Below, one piece after another: positions 51,316 to 61,042 of a stretch of 64,000 nt of DNA; the stretch's first letter is position 1, and every line of letters starts with the position of its first letter. A program made the position numbers and the translations under genes. Location of the stretch: contig JAKAFL010000004.1 in assembly GCA_021817945.1 (NCBI GenBank), positions 62,001-126,000 of the forward strand. The letters run 5' to 3'. The notes beneath the pieces are model-generated. The model worked only from the letters and a program-made list of their open reading frames with translations. It ran no database searches and was not told where the DNA came from. Origin of the DNA: a bacterium. Its GTDB lineage: Bacteria > Verrucomicrobiota > Verrucomicrobiia > Limisphaerales > UBA11358.

Positions 51316-52421
51316 CTGTCCGGACAAGACTCACCTTCTGGTACGCAGGCATCCTGTCCCTTTCCCTTTTTCTGATGGGCTGGGGCACCTACCAGGAAAT
51401 TGACGAGCAACTCCGGCATGAACACCGTCATCGTCCTGCCGAACGGGCACTGAGCGAGGCGATGGAAATGCTGGTGCAGGTTGGGCTGCCGGCCCTGGCG
51501 CTGGGACTGGCCGGGGGGTGGTGGCTCACCCGGCGCGCCCTCGCGCCAGTCATCAAACTCACCTCCGCAGTCCAAGCCGTCCGCGAAAACAACCTGGCCC
51601 AGAAAATACCGCGAACCGGCAATGGCGATGAACTGGACCGCCTCACCGATGTTTTCAACGACATGATGGTCCGCCTGGATGATTCCTTCAAGCGAACCCG
51701 GGAATTCACCCTTCATGCCTCCCACGAGTTGAAAACGCCGCTGACCATCCTGTGCGCGGAAATGGAAACCGTGCTTCGGGAGGATTCCGCATCCGCAGCG
51801 GAACGCGACCGCGTGGCCAGCCAGTTGGACGAACTGCGTCGGCTGGCCCGGATCGTGGATCATCTCACCCTTCTGGCCAAGGCGGACGCGGGCCAGGTGC
51901 CACTTCAACTGGAACCACTTCCCTTGCACGAACTGGTGCGCGATAATTTTGACGATTTGAAAATCCTTGCTGAACCGCATTCCATCCAAGTGAGGCTGAG
52001 CGCATGCCAGCCCGCGGTGGTTTTGGGAGACAAACACCGCTTGCGGCAGATGCTCCTGAACCTGGCTGATAACGCCATAAAACATAACCGCACGAATGGC
52101 TCTGTGGAGCTGAGCCTGACGTGCGAACCAGGCTGGGCGGTTTTCACCATTCAAAACAGCGGCCCGGGCATTCCACCCGGGCAATTGCCACTGGTCTTTG
52201 ACCGGTTTTTCAGGATACAAGCAGAGCAAACGGATCAAACCGGGAATACGGTTTCCCGGGAGGGCAGCGGTTTGGGCCTGAGCATTGTCCGCTGGATCGT
52301 GGTGGCTCACCACGGCGCCATCACCCTGGATTCCGTGCCGGAAAAAACCACCACCGCCTCGTTGCGCCTGCCACTTTTTAACGAGGACAGACCTGCGGCG
52401 ACAAATCCAGTGAAGCCTTGA
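51312..52421 (+). CDS. Sensor histidine kinase
   Basis: 369 residues. Two membrane helices (about 8-27 and 58-78) enclose a short periplasmic loop of only about 30 residues, followed by a HAMP-like region (TRRALAPVIKLTSAVQAV) and the kinase core: H-box FTLHASHELKTPL, N-box LLNLADNAIKHN, G1 SGPGIP and G2 SREGSGLGLSIVR. Such a short loop suggests sensing within the membrane or through an accessory protein; the upstream PepSY lipoprotein is a candidate. It partners the regulator immediately upstream. Confidence 0.93.
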   Translation: MTVRTRLTFWYAGILSLSLFLMGWGTYQEIDEQLRHEHRHRPAERALSEAMEMLVQVGLPALALGLAGGWWLTRRALAPVIKLTSAVQAVRENNLAQKIPRTGNGDELDRLTDVFNDMMVRLDDSFKRTREFTLHASHELKTPLTILCAEMETVLREDSASAAERDRVASQLDELRRLARIVDHLTLLAKADAGQVPLQLEPLPLHELVRDNFDDLKILAEPHSIQVRLSACQPAVVLGDKHRLRQMLLNLADNAIKHNRTNGSVELSLTCEPGWAVFTIQNSGPGIPPGQLPLVFDRFFRIQAEQTDQTGNTVSREGSGLGLSIVRWIVVAHHGAITLDSVPEKTTTASLRLPLFNEDRPAATNPVKP

Positions 52422-52450
52422 ATATTTCCTTGAAATCCGCCCTTGCTGAC

Positions 52451-53923
52451 ATGGCAACCCCACATCACACCACCCAATCCTGCGAGACGGGTCCGCGCAA
52501 GATTTTGGGGACTGGATCCGTGGTGCGTTGGATCTGGATGACAGTGCTGGTGGCCAGCGCGGGTTGCGCCACCTATCAACCGCAACCATTGGATCCAGGC
52601 AAAAGCCTGGATGACTGGGACGGGCGGAGCCTGAACAGCCCCGGACTGCGAGCCTTTTTGGCCACCAACGGGGTTGCGATGCCCAAGGCTGGACAACCTT
52701 GGAATTTGAAGCAGTTGACTCTGGCAGCCCTGGACTTTCAGCCGGCCTTGGCCGAGGCGCGCACGCAACTTTTATCCGCCCAAGCCGCTCAAATCACGGC
52801 AGGCGAGCGACCCAACCCATCCGTGACCGTCACGCCGGGGTATGATTCCCAAATTCCCGGCAGCCCAAGCCCGTGGTTGGTGCCGTTATCCTTCGATCTT
52901 CCGCTGGAGACCGCCGGGAAACGGGGGAAACGGATGGCAGAGGCGCGTGCCCAGGCCGAGGCGGCGCGGTGGACACTGGCTGGCGCAGTATGGCAGGTTC
53001 GCAGCCAGGTGCGCGCGGCCCTGGCCAACCTCCATGCCCAACTCCTGATCACTTCCATTTTGGAGGACGAAGCCACGGAACAAAACCGGCTTGTCCAATT
53101 GCTGGAAGACCAGTTCAAAGCGGGGTCGCTTTCCGGGTATGAACTGACCCAAGCACGCATCAATGCTGCCAACACCCTTCTGGCAAAGCTCGATGCCCAA
53201 ACCAAAGCCACCCAAGCCAGGTTGGACCTCGCCCGCACCCTGGGCCTGCCATCCAAAGCCCTCCTGAATGTCCGCCTCGATTTCAAAGAACTGGATGCCG
53301 CGCCGGGTTACCTGAACAAGTCAGACATTCGCCGGGAAACCCTGCTCAACCGGTCTGATATCCGAGCCGCCCTGGCCAGTTACGCCGCCACCGAGGCAGC
53401 ATTGCAATTGGAAATCGCCAACCAATACCCAGACATCCATCTGGGACCAGGTTATGCCTGGAACAACGGCAGCGCCGGAGACAACGAATGGAGCCTGGGC
53501 CTGACCCTTTCCCTGCCTGTTTTCAACCACAACGAGGGACCTGTGGCCCAAGCCGAGGCCAATCGCCAGGCCGCTGCCGCCCATTTCCTGACAGTGCAAG
53601 CCAACGCCGAGGCGGACCTCGACAGCGCCCTGGCCGGATGGCATGCCGCGCAACAACAAATCCAGGCTGCCCATGCCATGCTGGAACAGTCCCGCAAACT
53701 GCTCGATTCTGCGCGCGCCCAAGCCCGTTCTGGCGAAAGCGCGCCCGCCGCCGTTGCCGAAGCCGAAGTGGGATTTGCCGCCGCACGCCAGGCGGATATC
53801 AATGCGGTCATTCAAGGCCAACAGGCCCTGGGCCAACTCGAGGATGTGATTCAATATCCACTCGCCCCCGCCCCTGCCAGCATCCAACCCAAACCCGACA
53901 CCAACCATCCCCTTTCGCCATGA
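52451..53923 (+). CDS. TolC-family outer-membrane efflux lipoprotein
   Basis: 490 residues from ATG 52,451; an in-frame TTG that overlaps the kinase stop lies 33 bases upstream. The signal sequence ends in a lipobox (VASAGC), as in CusC/OprM-type channels. The rest is the helical-barrel repeat of TolC proteins: LTLAALDFQPALAEARTQLL, QAAQITAGERPNPSVTVTPG, LLEDQFKAGSLSGYELTQAR and the second repeat NRSDIRAALASYAATEAALQ. It forms the outer-membrane duct of the RND pump encoded next. Confidence 0.92.
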   Translation: MATPHHTTQSCETGPRKILGTGSVVRWIWMTVLVASAGCATYQPQPLDPGKSLDDWDGRSLNSPGLRAFLATNGVAMPKAGQPWNLKQLTLAALDFQPALAEARTQLLSAQAAQITAGERPNPSVTVTPGYDSQIPGSPSPWLVPLSFDLPLETAGKRGKRMAEARAQAEAARWTLAGAVWQVRSQVRAALANLHAQLLITSILEDEATEQNRLVQLLEDQFKAGSLSGYELTQARINAANTLLAKLDAQTKATQARLDLARTLGLPSKALLNVRLDFKELDAAPGYLNKSDIRRETLLNRSDIRAALASYAATEAALQLEIANQYPDIHLGPGYAWNNGSAGDNEWSLGLTLSLPVFNHNEGPVAQAEANRQAAAAHFLTVQANAEADLDSALAGWHAAQQQIQAAHAMLEQSRKLLDSARAQARSGESAPAAVAEAEVGFAAARQADINAVIQGQQALGQLEDVIQYPLAPAPASIQPKPDTNHPLSP

Positions 53924-54978
53924 AATCCAGATTGATTGTCCTTTGTCTTCTCCTGGCGCTGGCCAGCCTCGCCATTTTTGGCATCCACTATGAATTCACC
54001 CACGCCGCCGCGCCGGATGCGGATGACCAGGCACCGGATGTCACCCCGCTGGTGACGGTTCAGGCCGAGCCTTTGAAGCGGTTGACCCTGGAGAGCTTCC
54101 TTGATGTTTTCGGAACCATCCTGCCCTCGCCCGCAGGACCGGGCCAGCCGGCGGCGGATGCGCCACTGGCTGCCCCAGCCGCAGGAGTGGTGGCCCGTGT
54201 CAATGTGATCCCCGGCCAGGAAGTCACCAATGGACAAGTGCTGGTGACCCTGAATGGGGGCAACTCCACCGCCGAAAACGCCGCTCAGGAAGTCGCCAGG
54301 CAGGAATTGCTTTATTCTGAGCATGACACCTCACAAAAGGCCCTTCAAGATGCCCGGGCCCAACTGGCTCTGCTGGAAATCAGAGCCCCATTTGACGGCA
54401 CGGTGGTAAGCGTTTCCGCCAAGCCCGGCGCAGCCACAGACCCCGCATCCACCGCCGTGGAGATCATGAACCTGCGCCGCCTCGCCGTGGAAATGCAGGT
54501 GCCCATGGACCAATCCGCCCCACTCCAGCCAGGTCTTCCAGTCAGGATTGCAGGCAAACCTGGGATTCAAACCGTCCTGTGGCGCATCAGTCCCGCACTG
54601 GATACCAATAATGACACCGTGCATGCGTGGGCCTTGCTGCCACCGGAAACCAGCCTGCGTCCGGGCCAGTTTGTAAAACTGGAAATCCAGACCGCAAGGC
54701 ATGTGGATTGCCTGGCCGCACCGGCAGCCAGCGTGGTCACTGATGAGTCGGGCCATAGCACTCTTTCCCTGGTGGATGGCAGCCATTCGCGCCAGGTGGC
54801 CGTTCAAACCGGGTTGCGCCAGGATGACTGGGTGGAAGTCATTGGCAATGATCTCAAACCCGGCGACAGGGTGGTGACGGTGGGGGCCTACGCCCTCCCG
54901 GACCAAACGCCCATCCATGTGCTGGACACCGATTCAAACACCAACCCAACCAATCCCCATACCGACCCGGCACCATGA
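53920..54978 (+). CDS. RND efflux periplasmic adaptor (membrane fusion protein)
   Basis: 352 residues starting at an ATG that overlaps the previous stop (ATGA). An N-terminal membrane anchor (LIVLCLLLALASLAIFGI) is followed by the adaptor core: AGVVARVNVIPGQEVTNGQV as the lipoyl-like half, LLEIRAPFDGTVVSVSAKPG as the other, and a barrel domain near 210-300. Usual length is about 350-400. It links the RND pump to the TolC-like channel. Confidence 0.92.
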   Translation: MKSRLIVLCLLLALASLAIFGIHYEFTHAAAPDADDQAPDVTPLVTVQAEPLKRLTLESFLDVFGTILPSPAGPGQPAADAPLAAPAAGVVARVNVIPGQEVTNGQVLVTLNGGNSTAENAAQEVARQELLYSEHDTSQKALQDARAQLALLEIRAPFDGTVVSVSAKPGAATDPASTAVEIMNLRRLAVEMQVPMDQSAPLQPGLPVRIAGKPGIQTVLWRISPALDTNNDTVHAWALLPPETSLRPGQFVKLEIQTARHVDCLAAPAASVVTDESGHSTLSLVDGSHSRQVAVQTGLRQDDWVEVIGNDLKPGDRVVTVGAYALPDQTPIHVLDTDSNTNPTNPHTDPAP

Positions 54979-57900
54979 GTTCCCAAGCCCGATCGCGCGT
55001 GGGGCAGTTTGCCACCCGCCATGCCATTTCCATCACCTTTATCGCCCTGATGCTTTGCCTGGCGGGATTTTTCTGCGCACGGCACACCCCCTCCTCAGTT
55101 TTTCCGCGCACGGATTTCCCCAGGGTCGTGGTCATGGTCAGTGATGGCATCACCCCCGCCAATGAAATGATGGCCACCATCACCCGTCCCATTGAAGAAG
55201 CCATGAAAGGCATTCCTGGCGTGACTTCGGTGCAGTCCTCCACCATGCAGGGATCCGCCGTGGTAAACGTCCTCTTCAACTGGGGCCAGGACATGTCCAA
55301 GGCTGAACTTTATGTGATGGGCCAGCTCTCGCAAATCCGGGGCGACCTTCCCGCATCCGCCCAAACCGATGTTTCCAGGGTGGCCTTCTCCCTGAGCTAC
55401 CCCATCATCGGCATCAGCCTCACCAGTTCAACCCGCAATCCCATGGACTTGTACGACGAGGCGGTTTACCACATCAAACCCATGTTTTTGCAAATCCCGG
55501 GCGTTTCCGGCGTGGAAATCCTCGGCGGACGCGAGCCGGAATACCACGTGGAAGTGGATCCCCGCCGCCTGCTGGCCGCGCACCTGGCCCTCTCGGATGT
55601 GAGCGACGCACTGGCCCGCAACAACCTTTACGCCTCCGCTGGAATGGTCGAGCAAAACTACCATCTCTACCTGACCACCGTGGATGGACGGGTGCGCACG
55701 CCGCAGGACCTGGAAAACCTGCCCGTTGGCGGCACTCCCGGTCACCCGGTGCGGGTGCGGGACATTGGCGAGGTGCAAAAGCAGCCCGCGCCCGCCTACA
55801 TGGACATCACGGCGCAGGGGCGGCAGGCCGTTTTGTTCAACATCGAAAGCCAGCCCGAGGCCAGCATCCTGCAAATCGCAGCAGACCTGCGGCGGGATTT
55901 GAACCAGTTGCACCGGCAGTTGCCGCCGGACATGCACCTGGATTTCTTCTATGACCAATCCCAGTTCGTCCAGGATTCCGTGGGAAGCGTTCGCGATGCC
56001 ATGATTTTCGGGGTGATCCTTTCGGTGCTCATCCTCTTTTTCTTCCTGAAAAACTGGGGCAGCGTCTGGACGGCCATCGTCACCATCCCCATTTCCGTCC
56101 TGATCACCTGCGTGGTCATCAAACTGGCCGGAATGAGCTTTGACATGATGACCCTCGGGGGGATAGCCGCCTCGATAGGACTGATCATAGACGACGCCAT
56201 TGTGGTGGTGGAGGCCATGTGCCACAAGCTGACTGAGGGCGGCGATCGCCTGGCAGGGATTCATGCCGCCATGGGTGAGATTATCCGCGCCCTGGTGGGA
56301 TCCACACTCACACCGGTGGTGGTTTTTCTGCCGCTGGCTTTCCTGGATGGCATGGCCGGGGTGTTTTTCCGGGCGCTGGGCCTGACCATGGTGGTGATCC
56401 TGCTCATCTCACTCCTGCTGGCCGTGACCCTGACCCCCTCGCTCGCAGCCTGGCTCATCCGGGGCAAAATGAAAGCCTCCTCCACAGGCCAGGAAGCCGG
56501 ATTCCTGCTGCGCCCCGTGCTGCGCATCTATGAAAAGGCCGTGCGACTGGCGCTGAACAATGCATGGCTGACGCTGCTCGGATGCGGTGTCCTCCTGATT
56601 TGCGGCGTCTTCATCTACCTCCAATTGCAGACCGATTTTCTTCCCAGTTTCGACGAGGGCGGCTTCGTGATGGATTTCAACGCGCCGCCCGGAACCAGCC
56701 TGACGGAGTCCTCCAGGATTTTGGATGAGGCGGAGCAAAGCATCCGCACCAACAAGGACATCGAGGGATATTCCCGAAGGTTGGGCACCCAGCTGGGCCC
56801 ATTCATCACGGAACCTTACCGCGGGGATTATTTGATCAAACTCAAACCTCATCGAAACCACACCACCGACGAAGTCCTGGCACAAATGCGGCAGGATTTC
56901 AACCAGCGCTTCCCGGTTATCCAGTGGGACTTTCATGGCTACCTGGATGACCTCATGGGCGATCTGCAAATGGCCCCGGATCCAATCCAGATTTACCTGT
57001 ATTCACCCGACCCGGCGTGGCTTCAGACTCACGCATCGCTCGTGGAGGAGGAGATCAAAAAAATCCCCGGCGTGGTGGATACCTTCAACGGCCTGACTGA
57101 AACCGGGCCCTCCATCAACCTTCGCCTTCGTCCACTCGCGGCCCAACGCTTCGGGTTTACCACTCAAAGCCTGGCCGATGCCGTCAATGCCGCCATGAAC
57201 GGGACGGTGGCTTCCACCTTCTTGCAAGGCGATCATCTGGTCAATGTGCGGGTGGTTGCCAGGCCCGGCTCGGCAGACCAGGTGGACAAGATCGAACACC
57301 TCACGGTGCGTGCCCCCAATGGAGCCCTGCTCCAGGTGGAACAACTGGCCGAGGTTGAAGTCGCGCCGGGTGAACCCGAACTGAACCGAAAAGACCTCAG
57401 GCAGGAGGACATGGTCACCGCCAGGTTGCAAGGCGTGGACTTGGGAACTGCCATGCGCGAAATCCAGGCCAGATTAAATCAAGCCAACTGGCTCCCGCCC
57501 GGCAGCGTGGAATATGGCGGCCTCTACCAACAGCAACAACAATCCTTTCTAAACCTGGCCATGGTTCTTGGCGCAGCCATTCTCCTGGTTTTCACCGTCC
57601 TCTTGATTGAATTCCGCTCCTTCTATGAACCCACGGCCATTGTCTTCGGCGCAGTCCTGGCCCTGGTCGGCTCCCTGGCCGCCCTTTGGATCACCGGCAT
57701 CACTCTGAATATCGTCTCCCTGCTGGGCATGATCATCGGCGTGGGCATTGTGGCCAAAAATGGCATCCTCGTGCTGGATTATTACCATCAACTCATCCTT
57801 TCAGGGATCACGCCAGCCGATGCCTTGATCAAAGCCGGACACCGCCGGCTCAGGCCTGTGCTGATGACCTCCCTGGCTGCCGGATTGGGAATGCTGCCAT

Positions 57901-58064
57901 TGGCTTATGGGGTGGGCACGGGCGCCCAGATGTTGCAACCCTTGGGTATCACCGTGATCGGTTCATTGTTAATGTCCGTCCTGCTCTCACTCATCGCCAC
58001 TCCCACACTCTTTTTTGTCTTCCTGCGCCTTCACCAAAAATGGCTCAAAAATGAGCGGCAGTAA
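54975..58064 (+). CDS. RND-family efflux transporter (AcrB/CzcA class)
   Basis: 1,029 residues, ATG overlapping the adaptor stop (ATGA). It has the RND plan: one helix, a large periplasmic loop (40-340), six helices, a second loop (550-860) and five helices. Helix 4 carries GLIIDDAIVVVEAM with the proton-relay DD pair. Signatures PFPRTDFPRV-like SVFPRTDFPRVVVMVSDGIT and LTSSTRNPMDLYDEAVYH are family typical. The DD and the lack of CusA-type Met clusters make metal specificity uncertain; operon context and the CusR-like box favour metal or toxic-cation export, but organic substrates remain possible. Confidence 0.92.
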   Translation: MSSQARSRVGQFATRHAISITFIALMLCLAGFFCARHTPSSVFPRTDFPRVVVMVSDGITPANEMMATITRPIEEAMKGIPGVTSVQSSTMQGSAVVNVLFNWGQDMSKAELYVMGQLSQIRGDLPASAQTDVSRVAFSLSYPIIGISLTSSTRNPMDLYDEAVYHIKPMFLQIPGVSGVEILGGREPEYHVEVDPRRLLAAHLALSDVSDALARNNLYASAGMVEQNYHLYLTTVDGRVRTPQDLENLPVGGTPGHPVRVRDIGEVQKQPAPAYMDITAQGRQAVLFNIESQPEASILQIAADLRRDLNQLHRQLPPDMHLDFFYDQSQFVQDSVGSVRDAMIFGVILSVLILFFFLKNWGSVWTAIVTIPISVLITCVVIKLAGMSFDMMTLGGIAASIGLIIDDAIVVVEAMCHKLTEGGDRLAGIHAAMGEIIRALVGSTLTPVVVFLPLAFLDGMAGVFFRALGLTMVVILLISLLLAVTLTPSLAAWLIRGKMKASSTGQEAGFLLRPVLRIYEKAVRLALNNAWLTLLGCGVLLICGVFIYLQLQTDFLPSFDEGGFVMDFNAPPGTSLTESSRILDEAEQSIRTNKDIEGYSRRLGTQLGPFITEPYRGDYLIKLKPHRNHTTDEVLAQMRQDFNQRFPVIQWDFHGYLDDLMGDLQMAPDPIQIYLYSPDPAWLQTHASLVEEEIKKIPGVVDTFNGLTETGPSINLRLRPLAAQRFGFTTQSLADAVNAAMNGTVASTFLQGDHLVNVRVVARPGSADQVDKIEHLTVRAPNGALLQVEQLAEVEVAPGEPELNRKDLRQEDMVTARLQGVDLGTAMREIQARLNQANWLPPGSVEYGGLYQQQQQSFLNLAMVLGAAILLVFTVLLIEFRSFYEPTAIVFGAVLALVGSLAALWITGITLNIVSLLGMIIGVGIVAKNGILVLDYYHQLILSGITPADALIKAGHRRLRPVLMTSLAAGLGMLPLAYGVGTGAQMLQPLGITVIGSLLMSVLLSLIATPTLFFVFLRLHQKWLKNERQ

Positions 58065-58568
58065 ACCATCCCAGGAGCAAATTCCGGGGCATTGCACAAT
58101 GTCTGGGCACAGACACGGCGCCCGAAGCGAGCTTCGCGGTGAAAGAGTCAGTCGAGACTGCCCCTTTCATGACAGTAAGACTTTCCATTTTTGCATCCTG
58201 TCCATGCTGTTCATCCTGTCTCGATTTCCTGCCGGGTTCACCATCGAGGCCCTTGCCCTTGCGCATGATGTCGCACACAGATTTGAGCAATGCGCCGGGG
58301 GGATTGGTTTGCAATTGTTAAACACGAAAACGAAATTGGGAAGCAGTCCCATCTCGGTTCCGGTTACCGAATGATATGTATCCCACGAAAATGCCACCCT
58401 ATACGGCTTCCAACCTAGACGGGGTTCCTTGGGACGGAACCAGATGGGTGACCGAACGGATCACCTCCCGCAAGGGAGGAATACATCCAAACCAACGACA
58501 GAAATGACAGGCACGAATTGCACCTTGGACGCCGCCCGCAACGACCCGGAAAAACCAAGACAGCTTTT
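58065..58568. other. Intergenic space after the RND operon
   Basis: About 500 bp with no supported gene. It includes a short tandem motif (GCATCCTGTCCATGCTGTTC at 58,194-58,213, continuing ATCCTGTC), a version of the ATCCTGT-type repeats dispersed in many bacterial genomes. No clear terminator for the RND operon was found. Confidence 0.4.
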
Positions 58569-58730
58569 AACCCGAAAAGCGAAATGGAAAAAGTCAAGAT
58601 GCGGCAAGATGCTGTAGCGGAAACTCTTTAAAAAATCAAAGCCATACCCAAAGCGCTGGTGAGGTTTTTCAAATGAGTTTGCGCCCGGTAGATTGAGGCA
58701 AATTGGCCTTTTGAATTTCGTTTTTCGGTT
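58569..58730 (+). repeat. Dispersed repeat A, copy 7
   Basis: A full copy (162 bp) with well-kept outer ends AACCCGAAAAGCGAAATGG and TTTCGTTTTTCGGTT. It ends 12 bp before the ffh ATG and so forms its 5' leader. Confidence 0.88.
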
Positions 58731-58742
58731 TAAACTGGGGAT

Positions 58743-60086
58743 ATGTTTGACGCATTAAGTTCAAAGCTCCAAAGCGCGTTTAAGAACCTGCGGGGACTTG
58801 GCAAGATTTCCGAGGCCAATGTCAGCGAGGCGCTGAAGGAAGTGCGGATGGCGCTGCTGGAGGCGGATGTCCACTTCAAGGTCGCGCGGGATTTCATTGA
58901 GCGGGTGAAGGTGAAGGCCCTGGGCGCGGAGGTCATCCAAAGCGTCCATCCCGGGCAGCAAATCATCAAGTGTTTCAGCGACGAACTGGCTGCGCTGCTG
59001 GGTTCGGACCATTCCGAACTGCGTCTGGATGGAAACCCCTCGATCCTGCTGATGGTGGGCCTGCATGGGTCGGGAAAAACCACCACCAGCGGCAAGCTGG
59101 CGCGGCTTCTGAAAAAGCAGGGGCGCGCGCCGCTCCTGGTGGCGGCGGATGTGTATCGTCCCGCCGCGATGGATCAACTGGAAACCCTGGGGCGACAGGT
59201 GGATGTGCCGGTTTTTTGCCTGAAAGGGGAGACGGATGTTTTAAAAATTGCGCGCGAGGCGCTGGCCCACGCCAACACCCAGGGCCGCAACGTCGTGATT
59301 TTTGACACGGCGGGCCGCCTGCAAATTGACGAGCCGCTGGTGCAGGAACTGGTCCGGCTTCGCGACCTGGTCCGTCCGCAGGAAATCCTGCTGGTGCTGG
59401 ATGCGGCCACCGGCCAGGAGGCGGTGAATGTGGCCACCCACTTTGATCAGGCGCTGAACATCACCGGATCCATACTCACCAAACTGGATGGCGATGCCCG
59501 CGGCGGCGCGGCATTAAGCCTGAAAACGGTGACGGGCAAGCCGATCAAATTTGCGGGCGTGGGGGAAAAACTCGATGAATTTGAGCCTTTTCATCCCGAG
59601 CGGATGGCTTCCCGCATCCTGGGAATGGGCGACGTGGTCAGCCTGGTGGAAAAAGCCGCCGAGGTGGTGAATGAGGAGGATGCCAAGCGCCTGGAAGAGA
59701 AGATGCGCAAGGGGGAATTCTCGCTGGAGGATTTTTTGGAACAATTGCGCGCGATGAAGAAACTGGGGTCGCTGGAAAGCATCGTGAAGATGCTGCCTGG
59801 AGGGGGCGAGGCCTTGAAGCAAATGGACATTTCCAAGCAGGAGAAGGAATTCCGCCGGATGGAAGGGATGGTATGCGCCATGACCCTGAAGGAGCGACGC
59901 AACCCCTCGATACTCAATGCCAGCCGGCGCCGAAGGATCGCGGGCGGGAGCGGGGTGACGGTGACGGAGCTCAATACCATGTTAAACAAGTATTTCCAGA
60001 TGCAGCAAATGATGCGCAAGATGGGAAAGATGTCCAAATGGATGGCTAAGATGGGAGGGGGACTCCCAGGCATGATGCGGCGTTAG
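58743..60086 (+). CDS. ffh: Signal recognition particle protein Ffh
   Basis: The GTPase of the signal recognition particle, 447 residues, cytoplasmic and cycling to the membrane receptor FtsY. N domain 1-90; G domain with GLHGSGKTTTSGKLARLL (P-loop), VFCLKG, FDTAGRLQID, and TKLDGDARGGAALS; the C-terminal M domain holds MKKLGSLESIVKMLPG and the RNA-binding SRRRRIAGGSGVTVTEL, ending Met-rich (FQMQQMMRKMGKM). All signatures are intact. Its leader is formed by repeat A. Confidence 0.96.
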   Translation: MFDALSSKLQSAFKNLRGLGKISEANVSEALKEVRMALLEADVHFKVARDFIERVKVKALGAEVIQSVHPGQQIIKCFSDELAALLGSDHSELRLDGNPSILLMVGLHGSGKTTTSGKLARLLKKQGRAPLLVAADVYRPAAMDQLETLGRQVDVPVFCLKGETDVLKIAREALAHANTQGRNVVIFDTAGRLQIDEPLVQELVRLRDLVRPQEILLVLDAATGQEAVNVATHFDQALNITGSILTKLDGDARGGAALSLKTVTGKPIKFAGVGEKLDEFEPFHPERMASRILGMGDVVSLVEKAAEVVNEEDAKRLEEKMRKGEFSLEDFLEQLRAMKKLGSLESIVKMLPGGGEALKQMDISKQEKEFRRMEGMVCAMTLKERRNPSILNASRRRRIAGGSGVTVTELNTMLNKYFQMQQMMRKMGKMSKWMAKMGGGLPGMMRR

Positions 60087-60167
60087 AGCCTTTCCATTAT
60101 AGCAGACGCGGCGTGATTGGTTTGAAGAAATGAGGGGTTTTTCGGCTGGAGACCGTTTTGGCTTGGT

Positions 60168-60270
60168 CCGAAATTCGAAATTCGAAAGGCCAATCTGGCC
60201 CAAACTACCGGGCGCAGACTCTTTGGAAAAATCTTACCAGACCGCTTGTGGTATGGTTTGCCCAAATCGA
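60168..60270 (-). repeat. Dispersed repeat A, copy 8 (partial, inverted)
   Basis: On the minus strand: GCGGTCTGGTAAGATTTTTC, CAAAGAGTCTGCGCCCGGTA, CCAGATTGGCCTTTCGAATT. It corresponds to the right half of the family in reverse orientation, about 80 bp after the ffh stop. Confidence 0.82.
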
Positions 60271-60312
60271 ATAATTCTAGCCGCCCATCCCCACATCTTT
60301 TCGGTCATTGAT

Positions 60313-60810
60313 CTAAGACAGGCGGGAAGAGAAACGAGGGCGACGAGGGCGAATGAGCGCGATTGCAACCATCGAAACCGTCAACCCACCTGTTGCAAGC
60401 GCAAATGAAGATGGCTCGGGAATCTCGGGCATCACCACATCAGGGATTTCAGTTGGATCGCCGATCATTGAGAATTGAATAGGTGTCACCGCGAAGATTT
60501 CAGACACGTCCCCACTGGAAATTGAGTAAAAATTCTGGTACGGCGGAGGCTGCGCAGCCTGTAAATAAATGCCGCCAACGAAACTTTGTGGCATGTGCTG
60601 CGCAAAACTTGACGCCTGCGGAAAATCATTAGCCAGGTAAAATGCGGCCCCGCTGAGAGGCAAATTCCCGCCCAGTTTTGGAACCATCGCAGCGCCATTT
60701 GTGGAACCGACGCTCGAAGCAAATTGAATTTGCGCCATGCTCGGCAGGACCAATCCAAATGAAAGGGCCAAACCTAAAATCCACTTGATCTGATTTTTGA
60801 AAGGTTTCAT
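60313..60810 (-). CDS. PEP-CTERM-anchored secreted protein
   Basis: 165 residues. A signal peptide spans about 1-27 (WILGLALSFGLVLPSMAQ). The C-terminus has the PEP-CTERM sorting signal: EIPEPSSFAL, a hydrophobic stretch (ATGGLTVSMVAIALI) and a basic tail (RPRRPRF), which directs export and processing by an exosortase. The middle is not recognised. Exosortase genes are not in the window. It is convergent with ffh. Confidence 0.85.
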   Translation of the reverse strand: MKPFKNQIKWILGLALSFGLVLPSMAQIQFASSVGSTNGAAMVPKLGGNLPLSGAAFYLANDFPQASSFAQHMPQSFVGGIYLQAAQPPPYQNFYSISSGDVSEIFAVTPIQFSMIGDPTEIPDVVMPEIPEPSSFALATGGLTVSMVAIALIRPRRPRFSSRLS

Positions 60811-61042
60811 GACGTTAATTTGCCGTTAATTGATCTGAACCTCCGCCTGAGCAATTGAACAGCCCCACTATAACTCCAGCATCCAACCTGTCAATCCTTA
60901 TTTTGGTCCCTTTTTTGAGCCCCCAAAAGTGAGCGGCGGGTATCAAGTTGACACAAGCCTTCAACCTGCAAGTCTGGAAGCCGGCAGCTTGCCAGGCCGG
61001 GCTGATTTCTTATCAAACTCGAATTTTGAAACAGTCTCTGAG

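Noticed and set aside
53488-53919. Long N-terminal extension of the efflux adaptor frame
   Set aside because: It overlaps the TolC-like gene in another frame. The ATG at 53,920 overlaps the preceding stop and gives a proper membrane anchor.
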